Assembly: GCA_047967505.1 (NCBI GenBank)
Contig: CM106539.1
DNA length: 64,000 bases
DNA from: Dipteris shenzhenensis
Taxonomy: Eukaryota > Polypodiophyta > Polypodiopsida > Gleicheniales
Strand: one strand, 5' to 3'
Shown: piece after piece, positions 1-10,000 of the stretch
Layout of the letters: each line of letters opens with the position of its first letter
How positions within the stretch are numbered: position 1 is the first letter of the stretch
Program-made: the position numbers and the translations under genes
The notes under the pieces: generated by a model
Database searches by the model: none
What the model was told of the DNA's origin: nothing
The model's input: only the letters and a program-made list of their open reading frames with translations

Positions 1-1751
1 CCAAGGTCATGATCTTCAATACATCTCGAGCCATCATGCATAAGAAGCAGTTCACATTTGCGAGGTCATCTGTTGAGATAGTTTCATCATACACTTATCT
101 TGGGGTTATCTTCTCCGGACCGAGCTTCACTATGAGACCCGCGATGCAGGCACGCTTGAGTAGAGGGTATGCCTCATTGGCCAGGCTAGAGAGGCAATGC
201 TTCCGCTCACACTTTTAGGATCCACGCACCAAGGGGTTGCTTTTTGACTCCTTGGCTCGCCCAGCGGGGATGTACGGCAGCCCTTGTTGGGGGCCAGACT
301 CGTCGGATACAAAGTGGGCCCGTGTGGAGCGGCTACAGGTTCTCATGCTATCACAGATGATTCGTGGTAAGTCATCCGTTCCTTACCAGATCATTCAGGC
401 TGAGTTTTGGTCACCCCCTTTAGAGCTAGATGCTACATTTCAGGTCATCACATATCTGTATCAAGTTAGGGAATATGGGGATTATACCTCGGGGCGTAGC
501 AGGCTACCATGGATAGCTCTATCCTCTTCTATGGCACTTGCAGCAGGAGGAGATCAGAGGTGCTGGTATGCACGTACAGAGAGATGGTTTGAGCGACTAG
601 GGCTCCACATGGATAGACTACTTCCCTTCTAGTATAGCATGGATGCTCCGTTCTCTCCCCTCTTATCACACGAGGTCAACCAGGTTATCGGTGAGGATCT
701 ACTACAGCTACACACTTTTCGGACCTGGTTGGAACCGAGTGAACTCCCAGTGAAGCTTAGCTTCTACAGAGATCACTTCTTACATATCACAGCGGAGGGT
801 TTCATTGACCCACCAGGATACACACAGATTCACCTACCCCACTCGATGAGGATCTCTCTTGGGCAGTTCCGGGTCTCTTTTCACAGACTTTGCATCGAGA
901 GCGGCAGAGCAGAGCGACTACCTAGGGAGCAGTATGCACACTATGTGACATATAGGAGGTTGAGACAGAGGAGTATTTCATCTTCAGGTGTCCTGTGTAC
1001 TATGAGATCGGAGGACGTTTCCACTGTCTCTTCAGAGATAGTTATGGGATTTTAGCCCATTTCCTCTCCTACCTAGACCAGCGGTGTTTGGCAGGTTTCA
1101 TTCATGAGAGGCACTTAGACACCGCAAGAGGATACTCCAAGCACGGAGACAGGAGCAGACTTCTTCCTCAGTTGATCCCTCTCAAAGCTCTATCACGGAG
1201 TTCTTTCAGCTAGATCACATGGACCCCAACGAGACGAGGCCTTGACATGACCGTGACCCGAAGCCCGTGACCCGACAGCTCAGACAGAGGGTCAACACAC
1301 AGATCACACTTGGAGACATCCCCTCCTTGTTTAGAGTCGGAGCCCGACCGACGGGGGTCACAGTAGCCCTGGTTAGACGCAGAGCTACGACCAGGAGACG
1401 TGCCAAGAGACCGCACCTCTGAGTAGTCGACAGCACTCTATTGCCGACTTCATGCCTCCACTACCTCATCCATCCTGATATCTTGCTGTTGCTGGGGATG
1501 ATGATGATATTGATGATGATGCTGAGATTGATATATAGTCGACCATCGACATGACTATGTTGTACTTAGGACTTAGTACTGCCATTCTGCATTTTTGCAT
1601 TTTTTGCATTTTGCATTTTGCATTGGTATGGACGCTCATTTAGTAGCTCCACTACCATAGCTCATTGTATCAGGATTTTCACAGTCTCATAGACCCATCG
1701 GTCTTCCGAAGACTTTAATAACTTTTCTTTCTTTCTTTCTTTCTTTCTTGC
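1..1751 (+). mobile_element. LINE-A, 3' part of ORF2 and 3' UTR with (CTTT)n tail
   Basis: Translated pieces (9-218, 237-632, 639-1055 and on) read through one LINE ORF2 with stops and frameshifts: the post-catalytic RT region (KVMIFNTSRA, SYTYLGVIF, LARLERQCF) and then a Cys/His-rich C-terminus. The same protein occurs in opposite orientation at 57413-58003, and its C-terminus at 25260-25560. The copy ends in about six CTTT units at 1727-1749, abutting a gypsy gag region. It is not functional. The window cuts its 5' side. Confidence 0.8.
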
Positions 1752-1777
1752 AATTCCAGCCTACAGCTCATATTACA

Positions 1778-2878
1778 CTACATGGGTACAAACATAATCT
1801 CTGGCATGGTCTCCATTCTAATCAGGCTAATTGCCTTTCCTTTCCCCTTATCCTCCCATTTCACACCACTGGTAGAGAGCTGATTCAGATCTTTCACCTC
1901 CATACTATAGTGAGTTGATCTATCATTTGTTCTTTGCTGCTCAGGATAGACATCTCCCCCTGCCCTGGCTAGCTTATCACAGTGAGGGCTGATATGTCCC
2001 CACTCCCCACAATTCCAGCATTGGACATTGCTCATGTATCCCCGTCCTCTCGCTGCACCAGCTGAACTTCCTTCTCCTCCAACCATAGTTTCTCTCCTGT
2101 TATTCTGACCTTTACCTCTTCCTGTAGTCTCCATCCAATTTAGGCTGAGTGTTTTCATCAGCTCCACAGCTTCATGCAAATCCTTTTTCAGGGAATCATC
2201 CTGCACAGGAACAGACACCAGCTTTCTCTCTGCATATGCCTTCATCATTTCTGGGCTGCTGACCAGGGTTTTGGGCTCTTCATGCATGCCCAATTGCCTC
2301 AATCTCTTGACTTTCCACTCCTCTCTGGCCACTCTGACAGCATCCTCAAAACTATTGATATTCCTCAGCTCCACCTTCAAATGGAGTGAAGGCTTCAGGC
2401 CTAAAATGAAGCGGTCTCTCTTAATCATCTGAGGAGGCACCTCTGGCACAAGAGCTTCACACCAAAGACTCCATAATCTCCCAAATTGAATCAGGTACTG
2501 GTCAACCTCCTGCTCCTCCTCCTATCTCACCTTGCACAGCTCTTTCCAAACTTCATTAGGGCTCTTGGATTGTGCAAACCGTGTAAGAAAGGCTGCTCTC
2601 ATCACTTAATACTCCGGATTTTGCTGCTGAGGATGAGTAGTCTTGAAGGTAGAAACTTGAGTCTGCAGCCATGCTTTTGCATCTCCCTGCAAGCAATAAC
2701 TCATGATTTGAAACAAAATCTCAGGGTTTTCCCTATCTTTCATAAGTGCTGTAAATTCCATCTTTTCCAAGAACCTCACTGCATTCTCATATGGCATCCC
2801 CCAAAACTCTGGAAAGTCCAGTGCCATCTCTCTCAGCTCTTCAACACTACAACTGACTGCACAGCTTCACACTTGTAA
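1778..2878 (-). pseudogene. Ty3/gypsy gag with CCHC knuckle, pol missing
   Basis: The minus strand runs from about 2827 (MALDFPEFWGMPYENAVRFL, then FQIMSYCLQGDAKAWLQTQV) through a capsid-like region (VPPQMIKRDRFILGLKPSL) to a zinc knuckle CWNCGEWGHISPHC (C-X2-C-X4-H-X4-C) near 2005-2025. One frame break lies near 2470-2600. The 223-residue C-terminal part (2449-1778) is open. No protease, RT or integrase follows, because a LINE-A 3' end takes their place. Gag packages genomic RNA in virus-like particles. The family is clear; the exact clade is not. Confidence 0.8.
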
Positions 2879-5108
2879 ACTGAAGTGCATAGTCCTCCTT
2901 GGAGGCACCAAAACGTGGATGGACAAAAGCAGTAGAGCCTAAACCGCCTTCACAGCCACCCTCATCCACATTTAAAGCAAGTGAACAACACTATCAGAAG
3001 GTAAAAGGCATTCATTCAACATCCTTAACACTACACCCCTTTACATTCAATTCATTCACTAGCCACATTTCCTCCCAAGCCAAACAACCTAAAAAAACCC
3101 AGTGGATTACACAGCTCAACACAAACTCTCCTACTGATTGACATTAAGCTCAGAAAATACATAGAAGACCCATGAAACATAAAACTCCAGAAAATGACAA
3201 CTTCAGAACTGCATAACTGCCATGAACACTTCCTGACAACTCAAGGTACAAACAACCATGCTCGTATCTCCCCTGACAAAATCCATGAAGAACAATCCCG
3301 GATCTCTTTGACTTCAAGTCAATCATCTGCCTCGTATGCTCAAAGCCATCACCCCTCTTCTATGCCATCAAACACTTACAAAGAGTTCTTCAATTCACAC
3401 ATAGCCAACAAACACTACTTCCCCATAGCCTATGAGCAAAGAAATTGAACAACACGCTATGTCAGAACCCACCACAATTCTGTGAGAGAACCCACACCGA
3501 GAGCAACATAAGCAGTCAAGTACTTCACATAAGCACTCTTCTTTTATGAGATCCATGATCAAGTATGGTGACAATCACAAGAGCTCCTTCTTCGACCAAC
3601 AGTATGCCATCTTCATTTTGGAATTGCACCTTTGGACTGCATGAAGCCCACTGTCTAAAACCATCTGTTGCCCATAGTTCCGTCGCCATAAACAAGGCCT
3701 TTTCCCATGATCAACAACAAGCACTGGTTCGCTATAGCCAGCCACCAAGACGTCGATCTCCTAGTTCAGTTTGCCCTTCATCATCAGCAAGTATCCTCCG
3801 TCTCCAAATCCACACGACATGTTCCTTAATCTTGTTGGCAGTCTCCCACAGCTTCTCATCATCATCATCCACGCAGCTCCGAACTTGCTTCTTCAGGTCG
3901 GCACCTCTACCACAGCCTCGTGACAGCTACTGCTCATCAAACTCTACTGCCTGGTGCTCCGCTTTTCTACATGTGTTCCCTTCTTCCACCTGTGACTCCT
4001 CTCGATTCCTCTCTATCTACCATTACTCTCTGGAACGAACTCTCCAGCAACTGCCATCAGTCCACCAGTGAGCAGCGCGCCCTGTCACCAAGCTGCTCAC
4101 AGAGCTCTCGTCTCCCGCCACCTCAGGTCCTCCTCGCCTACCCAAAAAGAGATGCTTCCACAATCGATTACTTGGACTCCTCGTTCACGCGCTTATCTGC
4201 AACCCTCTCCTCACAAGAGCCACATGCCTCCCTTTCACAACGATCACAGCTTTGCATCAGAAAACTCCAGTGTTGCGGCTTCTCTCTTGGAACTAGCGCA
4301 CACACTCTCCAACCAAGCTCCTACAACTTGTTGCTACAAGATCACCTGCTCCATCGCTCACTAACTCCAGCACTCCATCCCTCTCTCCAAAAGCCTCAGC
4401 CCACGCCCATATGGTGGAATACGACCTGCAGCAGCTCATGATTGCGCCATCAAAGTCTTCCACCTTCCATAATAGAGATGCCCTCCACAGTCCAGAAGCT
4501 CTCAACCTCATCATCTTCCAAAACAAGATCCCAAAGCCATCCTTCTTGTTGTCAACTCACGTACCTACCATCTCGTCCTCTAGAAGTATCCTTTCTTCAT
4601 CACGTAGCCAGGTTTGCATGCATACTCCTCTTCTCCAAAAATCAGCCACGTCATCCCATGCTTTTTACCACTCTCAAAGGTTTTTCCCCAAAACTTAGAC
4701 AAAGGCTTTAATGCACCACACTTAGACTTTGTGCACACTAATGCACACCACATTTGCACATAACCTTCAAGCAAGCATTTGATGTTTATTTCGACAGACT
4801 ATCACATATGATGAACCCTATCTCGACCCATGGAAAATTTACAAGATGCCCTTGACAAAAAAAACTATTGCCCTTATACACATATGGCTTGGGACAATCA
4901 CAATGAGCACATGTCATCCTGTAACAAAACATTGTCGTACACTGGATATCGTGCTCTGGGATGTCTGGTGCACCCACATTGAGTACATGAGTGCTCCCAT
5001 GACTTCACCACAATACGGAACTCCAGTCATGACACTATGAACACTTGGTAAAGGACTACTATGACGGGCATATGTCATCCATGATCAACACCGTCACTCT
5101 GGATACCA
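2879..5108 (-). other. Long leader of the gypsy gag element with candidate primer site
   Basis: This stretch of about 2.2 kb between gag and the presumed 5' LTR has no credible coding sequence; the open frames on either strand are serine-rich and unrelated to anything I recognise. At 5098-5108 the minus strand reads TGCATGGTATCCAGAG, close to the LTR-end/primer-site junction TGCATTGGTATCAGAACG of the complete gypsy element at 55252-55266. It is therefore probably a primer site for tRNA-Met with one inserted base. Confidence 0.45.
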
Positions 5109-5290
5109 TGCAGTACTCGAAAGCTACGTATACAAAATTTGATTGAACGCCAGCAAGCACACACAAAAGTTGAACATCACACATGTACACATGTACAAGA
5201 TGAGTTTGGGGTTTTCAAAAATCTTCACACACTGTACCATCTGTACGGCCATCTGTATAGTCTGTATGGTCATTCATACAAGCTCCCGAA
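5109..5290 (-). mobile_element. Candidate 5' LTR remnant of the gypsy gag element
   Basis: If the primer site at 5098-5108 is right, an LTR ending in ..TGCA (minus strand) should start here. Only about 180 bp remain before the ORF1-only LINE, and no second copy is in the window, so the boundary is inferred from the primer site alone. Confidence 0.3.
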
Positions 5291-6768
5291 ACCTCTTTTG
5301 TGTTTTCCGCTTCCTCTGTTCCTCCTACTCGAGTTTTCATTCGACGGAAGCACGGTGCTTTGCCGCCTTCATTCTCTTTCAAATCGGCAAAGCTTGATCT
5401 CGTAGATGGCCCTTCTTCTTCCCTTCAGCTGGATCTTATGCGCCAGTTATGTTCAGCCTCTATCACAGATGTTCCTTCATCGGGTTCCCCGTTTGTTTGT
5501 TCATTGGATTCTGCCCTTCTGGTTTTAGGTCTTCGACAGGCTCAGCAGTTTGGAGTCTGTCCCTACTTTATGGGCAGGGTTCTTTTTGCCGCTCATCTTC
5601 GTCGTTGGGGTGAAGCCGCAGTGGGTCCGGATTGTATTTCCTCCTTTGTCTTTCTGGGCAAAGGGTTTTATTATGCCCAGTGTTCTTCGACTGATGTGGT
5701 GGAGCAGCTTGTCAATCGTGCTGGTGTTCCTGGGGCTAGTTTCTTTGCTTATGTGATGCCCTGGGATCCACTTTTCGATCCTTCTGCTACGCTTCTGACA
5801 CATAGTCCGGTTTGGATTACTCTCAAAGCGCTGCCTGTGACTCTTCTTCAGCATCTTCCTACTCTTGCAACGCTTTTGGGGAGGCCTCTTCATGTTTCGT
5901 GATAGGAGTTCTTGCAAGCTTCCCGTGATGTTCGCCTTTGCATTTTGTGGGATATGATGCAACCTGTGCCATCTACTTTGGATCTTGATTTGGGATTTGC
6001 CCATCCAATGTGCATCAGGCTGCATTTTGCATCTTTTCCCATTGCATGTTATTTTTCATGTGATTGCCCTTCTGCATCCAGGCCCACTCCTCTTGCTCCT
6101 TCTGCAGCTGTCAAGGTTACTCTCCCTTCTCCTCTGGTTTCTGCTATGGCTTCTTTGGAGAAGCCTTCTTCTACTGCTTTGAAGCACTACTGAAGGAAGG
6201 TAGATAAATCACAGGGCAATCTTTCTCTTGCTGAAGAAGCTCAGGATCGCACCCCTGTTGAGCAGCTATCCCGATTGAAGCTGACATGATGAGTCCTGAT
6301 TTATCTGATGCAGCTCTTTCATCAAATGCTCCTTGAGAGAGTACATATATTGATCTAGTTCCTATGTCTGTGAAGACTGTGCCAGAGTCTCTTTCTATTC
6401 AGGATGCAGATGTTTCTTTTTCTTTGGAGTCTTTTCATCCTATGTTGCAACCGATTTTTGACCCTGTGATTCAAAAATGCCGGCTTCCAGTTTATATTAA
6501 GAAGAATCACAAGGGCAAAAAACAGGTGGTTTTTATTGATGGTGTTGTTTCTTCACTGCATCAATTTTAACAAAGCAACAATCTGAAAGTGGAGGATGTT
6601 GTGTTTGATCCTCCTCCAATTTGATCTTGTAACTTTTTACTTGGCTGCCTCATGACTTTTGCTCTGAGGCTTTACTTGTAAATTTTTCTTTGTACTTATT
6701 GGTAGGTTTTTACCTCTTTTTGGGGTTTCCCACATAGAAATAAAAGATTTCACTTAAAAAAAAAAAAA
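5290..6768 (+). mobile_element. ORF1-only LINE derivative with poly(A) tail
   Basis: An ORF1-like coding region (5300-5902, then fragments to 6570) is followed by about 180 bp of 3' UTR, an AATAAA-like signal (gaaataaaag near 6738) and a 14-base A run at 6755-6768. No endonuclease or reverse transcriptase frame is present. The 5' boundary is approximate and I could not find a target duplication. The layout resembles half-LINE (HAL1-like) elements that keep ORF1 and are moved by another LINE's ORF2. Confidence 0.65.
5300..5902 (+). pseudogene. LINE ORF1-like nucleic-acid-binding protein (DUF4283-like)
   Basis: A 200-residue frame reads FVFLGKGFYYAQCSSTDVVE, then AYVMPWDPLFDPSATLLTHS and VWITLKALPVTLL. 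This is the order seen in plant LINE ORF1 proteins (an F-x-L/Y-x-F strand, a helix, then a W-x-P-x-F motif and V-x-I-x-L-P-L). The full-length LINE ORF1 at 32808 has the matching order [23 protein letters not shown] and [12 protein letters not shown]. Stops after 5902 are followed by more of the same protein (LILWDMM-type region, 5912-6193). It is probably an RNA-binding ORF1p, now broken. Confidence 0.6.
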
Positions 6769-6905
6769 AGTGTGTGTGTGTGTGCATGCTTGCATGTATG
6801 ATGTATGCATATCTGTGTGTGTGTCCACCTACCCCCACACACCCACACCCATGGAAATCCCCCCCCCCCCCCCCCAAAGTGCGCATGTGCGTGCAAACAC
6901 ACATT
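6755..6905. repeat. Microsatellite cluster before APC7 exon a
   Basis: An A run (LINE tail) is followed by (GT)n at 6769-6784, mixed GT/CA tracts, CAC-rich sequence and a 17-base C run at 6859-6875. The cluster ends about 50 bp before the exon's 3' splice site. It is of no clear function. Confidence 0.85.
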
Positions 6906-6956
6906 GATGTTTGTGTAGACATATAGATGATATAACAATTGTGGGTCATGTTGCAG

Positions 6957-7032
6957 GCAGTGCCCTTACACATTGGAAGCTATCATAGCACTAGCGGAAC
7001 TTGGTGTAGCTCAAAAAGAGATCCAGCCTCAG
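6957..7032 (+). CDS. APC7: APC7 exon a ([16 protein letters not shown])
   Basis: The exon follows acceptor ..gttgcag and ends at CAG|GTAAGA. The first base completes a codon from an upstream exon outside the window, then 25 codons follow in frame. It encodes a TPR helix pair of the APC7 middle region. It sits about 190 bp after the poly(A) tail of an ORF1-only LINE and a microsatellite cluster. The preceding intron is at least 6.95 kb. Confidence 0.93.
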
Positions 7033-10000
7033 GTAAGAAAGTTGGAACCAGCTCTTAGTAAGGCAAGTGTAGGATTATTGATTAGACGAAGTTAGCTGAT
7101 CGCTACTGAGAAATCTTTATATTCTTAATCTGCATGATAGAGAGGGAGGTGTTTCTCTTTTGCTCTTGGTTTTTAGTTTGTTAGGTGGGTCGGTGTTGCA
7201 TCTGAGAGTCCAAAGTATTTTGTGGTTTTGTTGTTCTTTGAGAAGAACGAAAATGTTGTGGAAATTTTTGTCAGATATAATTACATGTGGGCATTGTGAT
7301 TCCTTGTTTCCATGTAATATTAATATAGTAGAGTAAGCTGCTTATTACATGATTGTGTAGAGAAGCTATTCAATTGAGACCCCAAGGATGTCGTGAAAGC
7401 CAATAGCTGATGTTCAGGTGTGTTAAACAATATAAGGCATTTACGAGTGTTTGATGATTGAGATACCAATAGCAAGCAAGTCTCAAAAACCATGGGAATG
7501 AAAAAGCACAAGTTGGGAGGCTTGAAGAGCGCTGGAACTTTATTTGAGTAAAGATCTATAGAAGACATTGAAGCATTGGAATGATGTCAAGCAAGGGTGT
7601 GCATTTATTGCAGTTAGATTGAAGCGGTAAGGGCAATGCAATATTAAGAACAAAAGCTGAATCTTTTGGCCAACGAAGACACGTGCCATTGACCAATCAG
7701 CTATATCAGGCCGTTGCCAAACATGTTATTAAGAAACTACTTTTGATTGAAGCTCATGAAGATGTGTACATTGACCAATCAGCTATATCAGGTTTGTGTG
7801 ATCTGGCTGAAAGAACTCTGTGATCATGCTTCGAGATGAGTCCGCCTGTGAGCCTTATCCCTCTCTCTAATCTAAGTTAGCACTCTCGATGCCTAACTGC
7901 CTCAATGGATGAAGGCGGCTAAGCATCTCTGCTGTGGATAAGAAAGGAAGTGGGAGAGCAGTATGAAGCTACCTCTAAAGAGACAATAGTAGCGACCTTG
8001 GATCTCATAGTACACCTACAGATGACTCGATCTCTTGTAGAGGTACAAATCCGCCTCTTCTTGTGTACTCCCTCAGCTTGCCCACTCTCAATGTGGAGTC
8101 GATGTGATGACACCGGAACTGCCCAATAGAGATCCTCAATGAATGGGGGGGATGAATCGGAGTATATCCTAGGGGTGTCACCGAGGAGGCTATGCAACGA
8201 AGACAGAGAGTCTACGTGAATTTCCACAAAGCCTTTGATAGAGTACCGAGGGCCCGGCTTTTTTAGACGGTAACAGAAGTTGGGTTAGAACCAAGAGATC
8301 ATGTGGTTGTTATGGCACTCTATTAGAGGGTTTCGAGCAAACTTCAGACAAAAGCTGGATGGACAGAGGATTTCATGAGCACCATCGGGGTCCCTTTCTC
8401 ACCTACCCTGTTTGGCCTCTATATCGATGAGCTCGAAACATTTATGAAGACATTAGGTAGGGCTGGATGTTCTCTCGCAGGTTCCTTGATTAAGATCTTG
8501 TTGTATGCGGATGAAGTTTGTGCTGTTGTCCTTCTCTACAGAGGGCCTCCAAAGACATTTAGATGCATTACAATCATTCTATGAGTCACATGATTTGAAG
8601 GTCCAACCTTAGTAAAACCAAGGTCATGATCTCCAACACATCAGAAGCAGCTATGCATAGAATCAGTTCACTTTCACTGGAGTGTGAGTATGTGATCCAT
8701 GGTCCTATCTTCATGTCGGAAGCTAACCTTCCCCTCTACTCTGACTCCCTGCATCTCCACCAATCGATTGATCTTAGTATCGAGTACTAATGCAAATATC
8801 TTAGACATGACATGCCCGATCATGATGGTCCTATAGTTTTCCGTCGGAGCTCCAGGGGTCCCATGCCTTCTGAGTGGCTGTAATAGTGTTAAGAGTCCAG
8901 GTGTGGGGAAAGCCAAGACAAACTATTGCATTGAAGAGACTTGCTAGGATCGGGGCTAGAATGTCATTCCCAGGCAACTATGCTAGAGCCTCCCCCGTGT
9001 GGAAAACAGGTGAAACCACCTGAGGAAGACCACCGATTGAGACCTTTGTAAGTAATGAAATTATGCATCCTACCCATATCCAACAGTGTATGTCCATATG
9101 ATGTGACCAGGGCGAACCTATCATCAGAGACTCGCATCATACATGCCTCATCTAGATCCATATCTGGTAGTAAAATACCATCATCTCGGAAGTCAAGGAC
9201 GGATACTTGGCTTCCTCTTGTCCTTGCGTTGAAGTCCCCAACGAGAATGACTTCTCGGTGGCTTGAGAAATCTACAATGTCTAGATGAAGAGTTGCATAT
9301 GGTGATGTGTCAGCCTCCTCACGAACATCTCGAGCAAAGTGAGATGTCTCAGGTGAAAAAGTAACATAGTGCAATAAACAGGTCTTGATTGTCCGTACGC
9401 CTGATTTGAATCTTGGAAGTCTAGCATATATGTCCCTCTTCTCTACCAAGAGTTCGCCTCGAAAAGATATGATATGTAAAGCACTGCTACTCCTGTTGAC
9501 CCTCGTACTCTGCCTGCATCTTTGGTCTCATTTTTGTAAGCCATCTCCAAGTGTATTCGCTAACTACCGGTAGTGGGAGCTCTGGACTCTGGTGTAGAAG
9601 ACTATGTCTCATCTAAATAAGACTCTGAGAAGTTCCCTGGCTTTGAGCATAAGGTGCCATTTGAGTTCCAAATGGTGCATGACCGGGTCTTGGTGTCCTG
9701 AGTCTTGGTGCCATTTGAGTTCCAAATGGTGCATGACAGGGCCTTCGTGTCCTGAGTCTCATAGACCCCTCCCTCCTATGTGGGAGGGTGGGTGGGTGCC
9801 CCACGAGGGCCGGCAAGAAGTTGTCCATTCCGTACTGCCACCCACTTTCCCTCCTTACGGGCTAGATCCTGCTGCTATATATTAGGATGCATCTCTCCTC
9901 AACCTCTAAGGCTATCAAGTCCTCATCCATGGAAATCGATGGGTGGTCTCACAAGACCGATTTGTGGCGTAATGGTGCTACTCGGGCATGAGTATCACGG

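Noticed and set aside
3565-4711. Several overlapping open frames of 90-170 codons on the plus strand
   Set aside because: Serine/proline/histidine-rich with no family features; the stretch is the antisense of a gypsy leader.
5525-6025. Minus-strand frame of 166 codons
   Set aside because: Shadow of the LINE ORF1-like coding region on the plus strand.
7046-7070. Possible small exon after APC7 exon a (TTGGAACCAGCTCTTAGTAAG)
   Set aside because: No AG acceptor in a suitable context, no APC7 match, and exon a joins exon b in phase without it.
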